Source: a virus. Taken from it: a stretch of 64,000 nt of DNA. Position numbers and translations under genes: made by a program. The first letter of the stretch is position 1. Each line of letters starts with the position of its first letter. Positions 21,653 through 31,371 of the stretch are shown piece after piece. The stretch covers positions 298,938-362,937 of IMG/VR virus record IMGVR_UViG_3300044796_000662; one strand, 5' to 3'. The notes under the pieces are model-generated. The model ran no database searches and was not told where the DNA came from. It saw nothing but the letters and a program-made list of their open reading frames with translations.

Positions 21653-22138
21653 ATGAAGCCCACCTACTACCTGACCTGGACGCGCGGCTACGCCTTCTCG
21701 AAAGGGGTGCGCCTTCACAGCAAGGAAGGGCACTACTCGATCATCCCCGTCAAGGGCGGCAAGTTCCGGGTCGAGCGCTCGCACACCGCCGAACCTGGCG
21801 GCTCTTGGGTATCCGCCGAGGTGGACTCCGAGGAGCAGGCGAAGCACGTCGCCCTGGAGCACGACTGGACCTTCATCCGTCGCAACTTCCTTGTCACGAA
21901 GGCGCCCGGCGTCTTCGAGGCTGCGGACGGTCGCATCACCGTCAAGCGCCTCAAGGTGGACGAACTCCGTGCGGTGATGCCGCACGGGCACACCTCGACG
22001 AAGGCGGGCTACGCGATCTTCGTGGACGGCAAGTACCGCGACTGCGGGTACAGCCTCCGCAGCGTGCAGCACTCGATCTCGAACACGAAGCGCTTCGCCG
22101 ATGTTGGCGAGTCCGTGCAGACGGCGGTGGCGTCGTGA
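21653..22138 (+). CDS. Hypothetical protein, predicted leaderless
   Basis: 161 residues starting MKPTYYLTWTRGYAFSKG. ATG 21653 lies 6 nt after TGTAGT; no ribosome binding site is present. Beta-rich N-terminal half (HYSIIPVKGGKFRVERSH) and a basic, tyrosine-containing C-terminal half (KYRDCGYSLRSVQHSI). GTGA overlap with the next gene. No family is recognised. Confidence 0.75.
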   Translation: MKPTYYLTWTRGYAFSKGVRLHSKEGHYSIIPVKGGKFRVERSHTAEPGGSWVSAEVDSEEQAKHVALEHDWTFIRRNFLVTKAPGVFEAADGRITVKRLKVDELRAVMPHGHTSTKAGYAIFVDGKYRDCGYSLRSVQHSISNTKRFADVGESVQTAVAS

Positions 22139-22527
22139 CCCCCGACAACAGCGCGCTCAGGAAGCTCATGGAGCAGGTCGCCGCCGCGCTCGGGGAGAGC
22201 GTCGAGTACGTCTCTCTGACGTACGAGTGCATGGACGGGCAGTTTCTCTGGAACTGCACCGTGAAGCCGCGCTACCGCAAGCGCGGCACCGGCCGCGAGA
22301 TGGTTCGAGGATCCTTCTGCACGGTGCCGGAGAATGGTGAGGGCTCGCCGGCCGAGGTCGTGGCCGACATGCTGCACAAGATCGAGAACTACAAGAACCC
22401 GGCGGCGGCCGAGGCTGCGAAGAACCGCGAGTCTGTCCTTCAACTGTTGAGCGAGCTGCTTGACAGCGGGGAGCTGACCCTCGACCAGTACACGAGCGCC
22501 GTGGGGAAGCTCCCGGAGCTTCCGTAG
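22135..22527 (+). CDS. Hypothetical protein
   Basis: 130 residues from a GTG overlapping the previous stop (GTGA), so translation is coupled to the leaderless gene upstream. The first half carries beta strands (SVEYVSLTYECMDGQFLWNCTV), the second is helical (AEVVADMLHKIENYKN; LLSELLDSGELTLDQYTSAVGKL). No known motif. Confidence 0.73.
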   Translation: MTPDNSALRKLMEQVAAALGESVEYVSLTYECMDGQFLWNCTVKPRYRKRGTGREMVRGSFCTVPENGEGSPAEVVADMLHKIENYKNPAAAEAAKNRESVLQLLSELLDSGELTLDQYTSAVGKLPELP

Positions 22528-22564
22528 CCTGTCAGAAGTTGACGGCCCGTGCGTCTTGGTAGCC

Positions 22565-23155
22565 ATGGAGACCCAAATGCAAACGCTGAAGATCATCACC
22601 TCGGACATCTGCTCGGCCCTTGACACCCACACCATCGGGAGCAAGGTGACGCACCACGGGCCGTTCTTCGATGCCATGGAGGAGCGCGTCCGCCGCTTCG
22701 ACTTTGCGGGCGCACGCGTCCCCGGTCAGGGGTTCATCCTGTGCCCCGAGCTGGTCCCGTTCGTCTCGGCGGGCGTCGGTCCGCGCTCGAAGAACCCCGA
22801 GGACTACGTCTGCCGCGTCCACCGGGGAATCGTCAGCGCCTACTTGAAGCGCGAGTTCGCAGCCAAGGTGACCGGCTGCGCCCTCGTTGTGTACACGAAG
22901 GACGCCTACCTGGCGGATCCCGACACGATCCACGCCGGCCACGAGGCCGAGCACATCCGGGACATGGACCCGACGCATGTCCTCGTGGCGGTGCTTGCGT
23001 TCGCCGGCCCCGACTCCCCGCTGCCGCCCTACCGGCTGGTGTGGAACCTTGCCGGGGGCAACCGCGAAGCGGCCCTGTACACGGCGGACGAGATCCGGGC
23101 CAAGGCGAAGGCCGCCATTGACTACGACAACGCTTGGGCGACCGTCGCGGACTAG
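22565..23155 (+). CDS. Hypothetical phage protein
   Basis: 196 residues starting METQMQTLKIITSDICS. A conserved-looking core includes FDFAGARVPGQGFILCPELVPFVSAG, KNPEDYVCRVHRG and VVYTKDAYLADPDT, then a short HAGHEAEHI segment. I do not recognise the family. Its end overlaps by 4 nt the end of the convergent gene at 23152. Confidence 0.75.
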   Translation: METQMQTLKIITSDICSALDTHTIGSKVTHHGPFFDAMEERVRRFDFAGARVPGQGFILCPELVPFVSAGVGPRSKNPEDYVCRVHRGIVSAYLKREFAAKVTGCALVVYTKDAYLADPDTIHAGHEAEHIRDMDPTHVLVAVLAFAGPDSPLPPYRLVWNLAGGNREAALYTADEIRAKAKAAIDYDNAWATVAD

Positions 23156-23526
23156 CTGCGCGAGAGGAACACGGCCACGAACACGTTCTGTTCCGTGATG
23201 TAGAACTCGTGGCAGATCACGTTTTCGACGCGGGCGGCCGCCGTCTCCATCGCGGTCTCGAAGGTGGTCGGCCCGCCGTCGAGTGCCCCGAGGGTCACCG
23301 CGGTGACCTTCACCGGGTAACCGGGCTCGTCGTCGCGGTAGCCGAGGCTCAGGAACAGGCGCTTGTCGCTCTCCCTGAACTCGATGCCGAGGCTCTTGGG
23401 GGCGACGCGGCCGTCACGTGAGAACGCCTCGACCATGCCACTCAGACGGCGCATGGCCTCGTCGTGGGTGAGACCGGCCTCGGGGATGAAGAACTTGAAC
23501 TTGGAATGAACCTGTGCGGTGGACAT
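23152..23526 (-). CDS. Hypothetical protein
   Basis: 124 residues starting MSTAQVHSKFKFFIPEAG. The start at 23526 has TGGGGG 8 nt upstream; a longer frame to 23604 would overlap the divergent gene and is less likely. Alpha/beta with an amphipathic helix (DEAMRRLSGMVEAFSRDG) and a strand-rich end (VICHEFYITEQNVFVAVFL). No motif recognised. Confidence 0.7.
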   Translation of the reverse strand: MSTAQVHSKFKFFIPEAGLTHDEAMRRLSGMVEAFSRDGRVAPKSLGIEFRESDKRLFLSLGYRDDEPGYPVKVTAVTLGALDGGPTTFETAMETAAARVENVICHEFYITEQNVFVAVFLSRS

Positions 23527-23596
23527 GAGTAACCCCCATAAACCATCTGCGCGCGGGCGGCAAGCATAAGAACCGTTTGATAGTGTAAGCTGTGTC

Positions 23597-25420
23597 GTGG
23601 ACACGCAGCGCCTCGTTCTTCAGGTCGTCCAGCGCCATCTGAGCGCCCAAAGGGGGCCTCTCACCGCTGCCGAGATGCTTTCGAAGCCTTGGCTCATGGG
23701 CGTGCGGCGCGGCTGGCTGTCCCTCTTGAGTCCGACCGTGCACGGTTGGGACGACGTCTTCCGCGCGTTCGACCGACTCATCGCGTTCGTGGACAACCTC
23801 GAAGAGCAGGTCCGCTACGTGCGCCAGGCTCCCTCGCTCGTGCTGACGGACTTCCAGAAGGAAGACGCCGAAGAGATCAAGGGGCTCTTCAAGAAACTGC
23901 ACGACGAGCTGGTGGACAAGAGGCGCAGCGCCGAGCACTGGTTCAACGTCGCGCACGGCAACACACCCTCGGGCACCTTCAACAAGGAAGAGGGCGAGAC
24001 GATGCTCACCCTCTACGAGACGAAGTTCGGCGACCTGCTCGAAGTGCACGTCCCTACGAAGACCAACCCGTCGAAGGGCCAGTGGAACAAGACGCGGTCT
24101 GCGCATCTGACCGAGATCCTCGACAAGCTCCTCGCGCTGCTCCGCGCCCAGGCGCAGATCATCAACAAGGACAAGGATCTCACTCCGGAGGTGCAGGAGG
24201 ACACGGAGCGCCAGTGGGGTTCGCCGGCGTTCAAGGAATTCTCCTTCGGCCACATGAAGGTCGTGGTCACCGACCCCAAGTTCCACGGCAAGCTCATTGA
24301 GCGCTACATCCGTTGGGTCGATGCGGCCTACCAGCTCCTCGAAAACAAGGGGTTCCAGAAGCTCTGGTATGGGACCATGTTCATCGAGTCGGACTCCGTG
24401 GAGAAGCTGAGCGAGCAGGAGCAGGCCGGATACAAGGCGCTTGGCTACAAGGACATGCGCGCCCGTGCTGGCCGGTACCACGAAGGCGCGGATGTGTTCT
24501 ACCTCACGCAGCCGCCGGACGTGCACATCGCCTACTCGATCGTCCACGAGCTGGGACACCGCTACTGGTTCAAGTTCATGACCAGTGGCCAGCGTGCGAG
24601 ATTCGAGGCCCTGGTCAAGGTGCACCCCGAGGTCAAGGAAGAGAAATGGCGGCCGGCTCCCAACCCGCCCTTGGACCCGAGCGTGCTTCACGGTGTGCTA
24701 TCCGCGATCGACAAGCATGCGGGCGAGGTCGAGAAGGCCCTGCACAAGTTCGAGCGGTCGAAGGAAGGGTTCACCCGAGACCTCGACGCCTCGGGGTACC
24801 TCTACATGGCCGCCCACACCTTCGCGCAAGCCGTCCAGGATGAGCGCCAAAAGCTCTCCCCCTGGTCGTTGGGGGACGAGGAGACGCGTGCCTGGAAGGA
24901 CGTCCTCGAAGCTACCGAGCACCTCTACAAATTCCTGTTCAAGGTGGACACGGTCATCAAGGAGAGGATGAACGCGATGTCCGACTCCGAGGCCCTCAAG
25001 TACAAGTCCCCCAAGAACCCGGATCACCTCTGGCAGACCGTCTACGAGAAAAAGCTGCGCCCCGAGTGGCTGGCAGAGGCGCGCAGCGAGCTTGCTATCA
25101 CGGTCGAGAAGACCAAGGGATACATGACCTCGGTCTTCGACTGGTACAACGAGAAGGCCGAGAAGGCGAGGGCTGAGTACCAGAAGGAGATGGGGCCGGG
25201 AGTCGAGCTGGACGCCGAAGGCTTCGCCAAGGATGATCCCAGGGTCATCCTCCCGGTGACGGAGTACGGTCGGTCCCACATCCGTGAAGCCTTCGCGGAG
25301 GTCTTCACGCACTACGTCTACAACGCGGACATGGACAGGGACCAGCTTGAGAGCTTCCGGTCGGTCCTGTCCTCCAGCTCCGCAGACGACCTTTTCCAGG
25401 CTTTTCTGGCCCTGCTCTAG
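23597..25420 (+). CDS. Large HExxH metallopeptidase-like protein
   Basis: 607 residues from GTG 23597. Around residues 316-320 the sequence HIAYSIVHELGHRYWFKFM carries a zinc-metallopeptidase HExxH motif with a typical hydrophobic flank. The rest is helical and strongly charged, with coiled-coil tendency near 80-110 and 350-400, and a C-terminal segment (SHIREAFAEVFTHYVYNADMD) where E-A-F-A-E-x-F could supply the third zinc ligand, as in several gluzincins. It lies just before the tail-fibre cluster, so it may be a virion-associated protease. Substrate unknown. Confidence 0.8.
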   Translation: MDTQRLVLQVVQRHLSAQRGPLTAAEMLSKPWLMGVRRGWLSLLSPTVHGWDDVFRAFDRLIAFVDNLEEQVRYVRQAPSLVLTDFQKEDAEEIKGLFKKLHDELVDKRRSAEHWFNVAHGNTPSGTFNKEEGETMLTLYETKFGDLLEVHVPTKTNPSKGQWNKTRSAHLTEILDKLLALLRAQAQIINKDKDLTPEVQEDTERQWGSPAFKEFSFGHMKVVVTDPKFHGKLIERYIRWVDAAYQLLENKGFQKLWYGTMFIESDSVEKLSEQEQAGYKALGYKDMRARAGRYHEGADVFYLTQPPDVHIAYSIVHELGHRYWFKFMTSGQRARFEALVKVHPEVKEEKWRPAPNPPLDPSVLHGVLSAIDKHAGEVEKALHKFERSKEGFTRDLDASGYLYMAAHTFAQAVQDERQKLSPWSLGDEETRAWKDVLEATEHLYKFLFKVDTVIKERMNAMSDSEALKYKSPKNPDHLWQTVYEKKLRPEWLAEARSELAITVEKTKGYMTSVFDWYNEKAEKARAEYQKEMGPGVELDAEGFAKDDPRVILPVTEYGRSHIREAFAEVFTHYVYNADMDRDQLESFRSVLSSSSADDLFQAFLALL

Positions 25421-25476
25421 TTCTACTTATCGCCGGCCCTCATCGAGGCCCCGTGTGGGGTGCTCTGAGGTAGCCG

Positions 25477-28400
25477 ATGCCCGTCTCCCCGATTTGCCTC
25501 GTTGCCGATGGCGTTGGACCGTTCCTGCCGACCCTCAACGGGTTGAACATCGGTCCCGGCGACGTCACGTCCATTCAGCTCGCGAGCACCGCGGGTGTGA
25601 CGAACTGGTACCTCCAGATCACTGGAACGGACGAACTGGTCACCACGTTGCCCACGCTGACGGGTGTCGGCGGCGGTAACCTGGTCGCCACACCCTCTAC
25701 GACTGTCACCTTCACGTTCCCGCCTGCGGGGACGGCGCTGCTCTTCCAGAGCACGGTTGACGGCGTCGGAGGCCCCGTCACCACGACCTTCGGGCTCTTC
25801 TCGCTCACGACCGGCGGTCATCGCGTCGGCGCCAAGGGGATGATCCTGGAGGGCAGCACCTCGACGGCCGCTCTTGGGGGTGGTTGGACCACCATCGTCA
25901 ACCCGGCGATCCGCAACATCGGTGTGTCCGTTGGGGCCGTGACCTCCGTTTCCGGTTCGAGCCCCATCGCCTCCTCGGGCGGCACGACGCCGACCATCAG
26001 CCTCTCGGTCCCATCACAGGCGCAAGGCGACCTGCTCTACTTCAATGGGACCAACTGGGTACGCCTCCCGGCAGGATCCACAGGACAGTTCCTCAAGACC
26101 TTCGGCGCCGGTCAGAATCCCGCATGGGCCACGGTGAGCGGTGGCGGTGGCGGGGGTTTCTCGGACAACGCCACTGCGGAGCGCGTCCGTCAACTCCCTG
26201 CGTTGCGTGGGAACAACGTCAGGACACTTCCCTTCGATGACATTCCGAGGCTCACGGACAGCCCTGGATCACGTGCCGGCGCTGCCTTGGCCACTCTCGC
26301 GGACAAGGCTTTCATCGTCAATGGCAGCGGCATCATGTACGGGATGGACCTGCTCACGGGTGCGAACTGCGCGGGGGCAAACAACTCCTTGTTCAACTTG
26401 GGGGCCGGGCCGGTCGAGCTTCTTGGCGTGCGCGGGCAGAGCAGCTCCGGGTCACAGGACTATCTCTTTGCAGCGCTGCCTCCCCTACCCGTCGAGAACC
26501 CCTGGGATCTATCATTCAGCTCGGGAACGAATCGCGTCTGGGTTGTCCTCAACAACCAGAAGGGTCAGACGGTACTCTCCTTCGACGCCACCTCTCTGTC
26601 GTTGATTACGGCGACAGACGTGAGTTCTTTGCTCAACTACCCATCACGCGTCATCACGGACAACACCTACGCCTACGTGGCTGCGGGCTACTGGGGTGAT
26701 GGAGATCGCTACGCCGTCATCATCAACCAATCGACGGGCGCGCTAGTCGGTGCGATCGATGTCGGCAGCGGGTTTCAAGCCAACGACATGGCGCTCGATG
26801 GCGCTGGCAACCTGTACGTGACTGCATACGCCACTGGCCCCGGCGTGCAGACCAGCACCGTGCAGAAGTTCAGCATCGCTGCCGCCATCACAGCGGGGCC
26901 CCTGTCGCCCATCACTTACTCGGTCAAGACACCAGTCACACGTGCGTACTACTCCGTGGCATACGACACGGTGACGTCCTCGATCTTCGCCGGGACGATG
27001 GGAGCTACGGACGGAGCTGAGCACCTTGTTCAGCTCAATCCATCAACCCTCGTGGAGATCGCTCACTTGGACATTGTCCCAGACATGTCCACGTTCACAT
27101 TCCAGCACTTCGAGTTCTTGCTTCCTGCCTTCGGCTCCCTCTGGGTCAGTTCGTACGGGAAGTACCTTCTCCGCATCAACACGAGCACCTTCCCCACGGG
27201 GACACCGTTTACGGCACCGTTCCTGAGCAGCGGTTGCGTGACCGTGATCAACCTCTCCTCTGCGAGCAACCTGTTCGGGCTCAGCGCCGACACCACGGAC
27301 AACACCATCCTGATCGGCAACGAGAATGCGGCAGACATCTTCCGGGTCAGCTCCGCAAGCAACACCCAGGTCTCTACCATCTCCGGCGGCGGTGGGTTTA
27401 CGGCAGAAACAGCCGTCTTCACAACATCCGCGATCTGGACCACGTTCACTGTTGTCGTGCTCTACACGCCAGCGGTTGGGACCGAGACCATCATCCAAGA
27501 CGCGACGGCTGCGGAAGTAAGCCTCATGGGTGTTAGCGGTCAGTCTCCGAGCGTGGCTGTCTCTCCGATTTACGAGTCCATCTGTCCGGCCCCCGTGCGA
27601 GCATGCCTTGTGTCGAGCGGGGGAGCCCCGAAAGACCTCACCGCCGGCAACTCGCAGGTGTTCGCAGTCAGCACCACTACCGGAGAGATCGTCCTCATCG
27701 ATCCGTCTGGGGGCGTTCACAGTGCCTACAGCACGGGGGATACCCCAGGAGCGATGTTCGTTGACGACTCGGGGTTCCTGTGGGTCGCCTGCACGACCTC
27801 GAACAACATCCTGAAATTCTCGGTCAATCTGACGGCCTACACCTTGAGCCTCGTGCAAACGATCTCGGCCGGGGTCACTGCGCTGGACATGATTTCGGAC
27901 GGGCGTTTCGCACGGGTAGTCGCAAACATCGCGGGAACCCCCACGCTTTATTCCTGGGATCTGCAAACGGGCAACGCTGGCCCCGTGCTGCCTCTCACGG
28001 GCACGAACTTCGGTGGGTTCACGTTCACGTACCCCCGAGACTTCTACTACAACTCGGCGAAAGACTGGCTCTGGGTTACTGACCAAAGCAGCACCACAAC
28101 CACTGTCGTAGCTGTCAAGACAAGCAATCAGGCTGTAGAGCAAGTCCTGAGTGTTCCGAGTCTGCCGCTCAGCGGGCAACTGCCAAACACCTGGACTGGT
28201 GCTCGGAGAGTCATCGGAGACAGCACTAACGTGTACGTCACCGACGCGACCAACAGTTCTCCTTACGTAGCCATCATCAACCAGACAAGCGGCCTAGTCG
28301 TGGGGCTCATCTCTGTCGGCTCGAATCAAGCCAGAGACATGGCACTTGACGGGCTGGGGAACATCTTCGTCGTCAACCGTATCAGCTCGGTCACGAGCAG

Positions 28401-29151
28401 CACCATCAAGAAGTACAACATCGCTGCGGCCATTGCGGCGTACCCCTCGACGTACACCACCACAGCAGCCGTCACAGCCACCACTCGCGGCTATCACGTA
28501 TGCGCTTGGGACCCCGTGACCTCCAATCTCTGGGCAGGGACTCAGAACAACGGGAACTCACCGTACGCCACCGTGGAAACGATGGTGCAGCTAGACCCCT
28601 CGACGCTCAATGAGATCGCGCATCTCGATTTCACACAGTCGGGGGGCTACTTCCAGTACATGATCGCGGCGTTCGGTTCTCTCTGGTTCTCAAGCGCTTC
28701 CTCGGCACCGTTCACGGGATACTCGGGAAACCTTTTCCGCGTGAATCCTTCGACGTTCCCAGCCGGAGGCTCCGTCACCGCCATCACAACCTCCACCGTG
28801 AGCACGGACGCCATCTCGGCTGACACGACCAACAACACCATCTTGGTCGGCGACAACTACAGCGGCAACATCGTCTCTCGTGTCAGCGCTGGGAGCAACA
28901 CCCAGGTGTCCACTATCAGCCCGCCCACCAGCGGGAACAACATGGCATTTGCTACGCCCACGGCCATCTGGATCACCGCGGGGTCTCTATCGCCAGGTCT
29001 GTTCCTATACACGACCGGCGTTGGCACAGAGACAGAGATCAGCGAGTTCACGCAGGTTCCTTTGCCCGGCGCTGGGGCACGTCTCGCGTGGGATGGGGTG
29101 TCGATCTACCTCGCTGTGTCCCCGGGCCTCGGGGCAGGAAACGAAGGCTGA
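25477..29151 (+). CDS. Tail fibre-type protein with two beta-propeller-like halves
   Basis: 1224 residues. The first 240 residues are a phage fibre-like stalk (Gly/Thr/Ser-rich, ending with GSTGQFLKTFGAGQNPAW and a Gly run). Two long regions (about 250-700 and 720-1220) resemble each other: both contain YAYV/VYVT, IINQSTGALVG or IINQTSGLVVG, MALDGAGNLYV or MALDGLGNIFV, LNPSTLVEIAHLD or LDPSTLNEIAHLD, and SNTQVSTIS. These are NHL/beta-propeller-type repeats, a fold used for ligand binding. Role inferred: receptor-binding fibre. Only TGA and one codon separate it, in frame, from the next gene. Confidence 0.82.
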   Translation: MPVSPICLVADGVGPFLPTLNGLNIGPGDVTSIQLASTAGVTNWYLQITGTDELVTTLPTLTGVGGGNLVATPSTTVTFTFPPAGTALLFQSTVDGVGGPVTTTFGLFSLTTGGHRVGAKGMILEGSTSTAALGGGWTTIVNPAIRNIGVSVGAVTSVSGSSPIASSGGTTPTISLSVPSQAQGDLLYFNGTNWVRLPAGSTGQFLKTFGAGQNPAWATVSGGGGGGFSDNATAERVRQLPALRGNNVRTLPFDDIPRLTDSPGSRAGAALATLADKAFIVNGSGIMYGMDLLTGANCAGANNSLFNLGAGPVELLGVRGQSSSGSQDYLFAALPPLPVENPWDLSFSSGTNRVWVVLNNQKGQTVLSFDATSLSLITATDVSSLLNYPSRVITDNTYAYVAAGYWGDGDRYAVIINQSTGALVGAIDVGSGFQANDMALDGAGNLYVTAYATGPGVQTSTVQKFSIAAAITAGPLSPITYSVKTPVTRAYYSVAYDTVTSSIFAGTMGATDGAEHLVQLNPSTLVEIAHLDIVPDMSTFTFQHFEFLLPAFGSLWVSSYGKYLLRINTSTFPTGTPFTAPFLSSGCVTVINLSSASNLFGLSADTTDNTILIGNENAADIFRVSSASNTQVSTISGGGGFTAETAVFTTSAIWTTFTVVVLYTPAVGTETIIQDATAAEVSLMGVSGQSPSVAVSPIYESICPAPVRACLVSSGGAPKDLTAGNSQVFAVSTTTGEIVLIDPSGGVHSAYSTGDTPGAMFVDDSGFLWVACTTSNNILKFSVNLTAYTLSLVQTISAGVTALDMISDGRFARVVANIAGTPTLYSWDLQTGNAGPVLPLTGTNFGGFTFTYPRDFYYNSAKDWLWVTDQSSTTTTVVAVKTSNQAVEQVLSVPSLPLSGQLPNTWTGARRVIGDSTNVYVTDATNSSPYVAIINQTSGLVVGLISVGSNQARDMALDGLGNIFVVNRISSVTSSTIKKYNIAAAIAAYPSTYTTTAAVTATTRGYHVCAWDPVTSNLWAGTQNNGNSPYATVETMVQLDPSTLNEIAHLDFTQSGGYFQYMIAAFGSLWFSSASSAPFTGYSGNLFRVNPSTFPAGGSVTAITTSTVSTDAISADTTNNTILVGDNYSGNIVSRVSAGSNTQVSTISPPTSGNNMAFATPTAIWITAGSLSPGLFLYTTGVGTETEISEFTQVPLPGAGARLAWDGVSIYLAVSPGLGAGNEG

Positions 29152-29154
29152 GCC

Positions 29155-30327
29155 ATGTCCGGACCCTCTCCGACTGTTTGGCGGATCCACCCTGACACGG
29201 GTGAGATCCTGTCCGCTGTTGCCCCCCAATACCCGTACGCCAGAGCTATCGCGATCGATAGCTCTGGGACACTGGTCGTCTCGTCCTACAATCACAGTGG
29301 GTCCACGGGTGTTCACGGCCTTACCGCAGTCTCCGGTGCCTTCGAAGATCGCAGCTTCAACAGCATCCGTACCCTGACGCGTCCGCTCATCTTCAACAAC
29401 GGTGGCAACCCCTATCTGGGTGCCATCTATGGCTACGGCACTATCAACCTCACATGGACGTCGCAGACCGCGATGGTCCTGTCGAACATCACCTCCACCA
29501 CCGTCTACCTGCTCCCGCCATCTGGTGGACTGAATACGGTGCAAGCCAACTCGGTTGTGGTGGTTGTGGACGCGGGTGGAAACGCGGGTACCAACAACAT
29601 CACCGTCAACGGTAACGGGTTCAACGTCGAGAACCCTGCCTCGCCTGGAAGCTACGCCTCCTCTGTCTCGCTTACGACGAGCGGGCAAGTTGTCGCGTGG
29701 ATCTTTGACATAGACAACAGCCGCTACAAGTTCCTGTTCGCGAACGGGGGTGGTAGCGGTGGGGGCATCACCGTCGATCAAGGTGGCGCGGACATCGGCG
29801 GCAACCCTCACACGGTCCTGAACTTCACGACCAACATGACGGCGACCAACGCCGGCGGTGGGGTCGCAACGATCACGGCGGGCATCACCGTCCAATCTGC
29901 CGGCACGGGGCTCGCCAACAACCCCCACACGACGCTCAACTTCGCGGGCGGCGCTGTGGCGGTCGATTCAGGAAGCGGCGTCGCTACCATCAACGTCGCC
30001 CCAGGCCCTGGTGGGTACGTCCTGGTCGGGAACGCGAACCCCTCTACGGGAAACCTCAGCAACACCGTCCTTCAGGCCATCGTCGATTCGAGCGTGGCCA
30101 CGACCACCGTGAACGCACCGGACCTGGTCAGCGGCACCTTCATGCAGCAGACCTTCCGTGTGACTGACGATACGGGGCACGCAGCGACCAACCCCATCAC
30201 CATCACCAGCGGGCAGCCCCTCGAAGATCCGAACGTCCACGGGACGTACGCGACTTCGGTCCAGATCACCGTCAACAGCCAGTCGATCGACTGGCAGTGG
30301 ACTGGTTCGCACTACAAGATCGTCTGA
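29155..30327 (+). CDS. Tail fibre-type protein
   Basis: 390 residues. It opens with one propeller-like repeat (VWRIHPDTGEILSAVAPQ; AIAIDSSGTLVVSSYN), then a beta-helical or fibre-type region (NTVQANSVVVVVDAGGNAGTNNITVNG) and a Gly-rich hinge. Two near-copies of a short repeat follow (GGNPHTVLNF...GGGVATIT and ANNPHTTLNF...GSGVATIN). It is in the same frame as the preceding fibre gene, separated only by TGA-GCC, with GAAGG as a possible ribosome binding site. Likely a fibre subunit or the C-terminal part of its neighbour. Confidence 0.75.
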   Translation: MSGPSPTVWRIHPDTGEILSAVAPQYPYARAIAIDSSGTLVVSSYNHSGSTGVHGLTAVSGAFEDRSFNSIRTLTRPLIFNNGGNPYLGAIYGYGTINLTWTSQTAMVLSNITSTTVYLLPPSGGLNTVQANSVVVVVDAGGNAGTNNITVNGNGFNVENPASPGSYASSVSLTTSGQVVAWIFDIDNSRYKFLFANGGGSGGGITVDQGGADIGGNPHTVLNFTTNMTATNAGGGVATITAGITVQSAGTGLANNPHTTLNFAGGAVAVDSGSGVATINVAPGPGGYVLVGNANPSTGNLSNTVLQAIVDSSVATTTVNAPDLVSGTFMQQTFRVTDDTGHAATNPITITSGQPLEDPNVHGTYATSVQITVNSQSIDWQWTGSHYKIV

Positions 30328-30334
30328 GGCGAGG

Positions 30335-31369
30335 ATGAGTTTTCTCCCCCTCCCCGACATCACGCTATCAGGTACCACCACCGGAAGTGGTGCGGGGGAG
30401 ACTATTGAGCTTCTGCCGACCTTCACGTTGAAGGGCAACGTCTCCGCGACGATCGAAGTCCGGGTCATCGCCAATGGGACCACGTACCCTTATGCGCGGG
30501 TCGTTCAGTCCTTCATCCAAAGGGTCACTGTTCGACGGAACTTCGGGGTTACGTCCGTAGAGGCCGCCGATACCCCAGTCCAGTTTGGCGACTCGGGGGC
30601 CTCCTCCTGGGCGATCTCCGTAGCAGCGGCGTCGAGCCCGGACCGGCTCAAGATCACATTCTCGACAGGTACAACGCAGGCCATCGCCACGGCAACGGCC
30701 GACTTGTTCATCACGAAGACCGCCACTCCACCGCCGATCCCTACGGGGTACATTCAGTTCCTTCGAGGAGACCTCGGTCTGACCCTGAGCGGGTCCGATG
30801 TCCTGGCTTGGGCCGATCAGAGCACGTTCGGATACAACGAAACGTTGGAGGGTGGTTCGACGCCCATCACATCCGGAACGTCTGGATCGTTCAACGGCCA
30901 GAACGTGCTCACTGGCACCTCCGGTTCCTATCTGAGTGTACCCAGCCCGCCTTCAACCCCCGTGTCCGGGACTACGATGGCCCTGGTCTTTCAGGCCAGC
31001 ATTGGTGTTAGTAACCAGTTGAGTTGGTTCTACGGGAACAATGGGGCGCTGGCAGTTCAGGTTCAGCCGAACGGCCACGCACAGCTCGCCTACAACACGA
31101 CACTCTTCTCGACTACCTCTTCGACGAACGCGCAGGTTCTCCTGTTCACGATCGACACTGGCGCCAACGCCACGATGTACGTCAACAGCTACACAACAAC
31201 CTCGACGGGCAACATCGGGGCGCCCTGGAACACGCAGTTCCAGGGCACGTCCCAGAACATCGCCTATCCCTTCGCGGAACAAGTTGTGTGGCCGTTCGTC
31301 CTGAGCAGCACTAGCATCAAAGACTACATGCTGTACGCGAGCGCTCGCTACGGGATCACCCTGGTCTGA
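30335..31369 (+). CDS. Fibre-type protein, shared N-terminal module plus lectin-like domain
   Basis: 344 residues. Residues 1-128 form a module also found in the next two genes: LPLPDITLSGTT, GETIELLPTF, VQSFIQRVTVRR, QFGDSGASSWAISV and SSPDRLKITFSTG. The rest looks like a concanavalin/LamG-type sandwich (GYIQFLRGDLGLTLSGSDVLAWADQS; YLSVPSPPSTP; ALVFQAS; TMYVNSYTT). The shared part probably fixes the protein to the virion while the C-terminal domain binds a surface ligand. Both roles are inferred. Confidence 0.75.
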   Translation: MSFLPLPDITLSGTTTGSGAGETIELLPTFTLKGNVSATIEVRVIANGTTYPYARVVQSFIQRVTVRRNFGVTSVEAADTPVQFGDSGASSWAISVAAASSPDRLKITFSTGTTQAIATATADLFITKTATPPPIPTGYIQFLRGDLGLTLSGSDVLAWADQSTFGYNETLEGGSTPITSGTSGSFNGQNVLTGTSGSYLSVPSPPSTPVSGTTMALVFQASIGVSNQLSWFYGNNGALAVQVQPNGHAQLAYNTTLFSTTSSTNAQVLLFTIDTGANATMYVNSYTTTSTGNIGAPWNTQFQGTSQNIAYPFAEQVVWPFVLSSTSIKDYMLYASARYGITLV

Positions 31370-31371
31370 CC

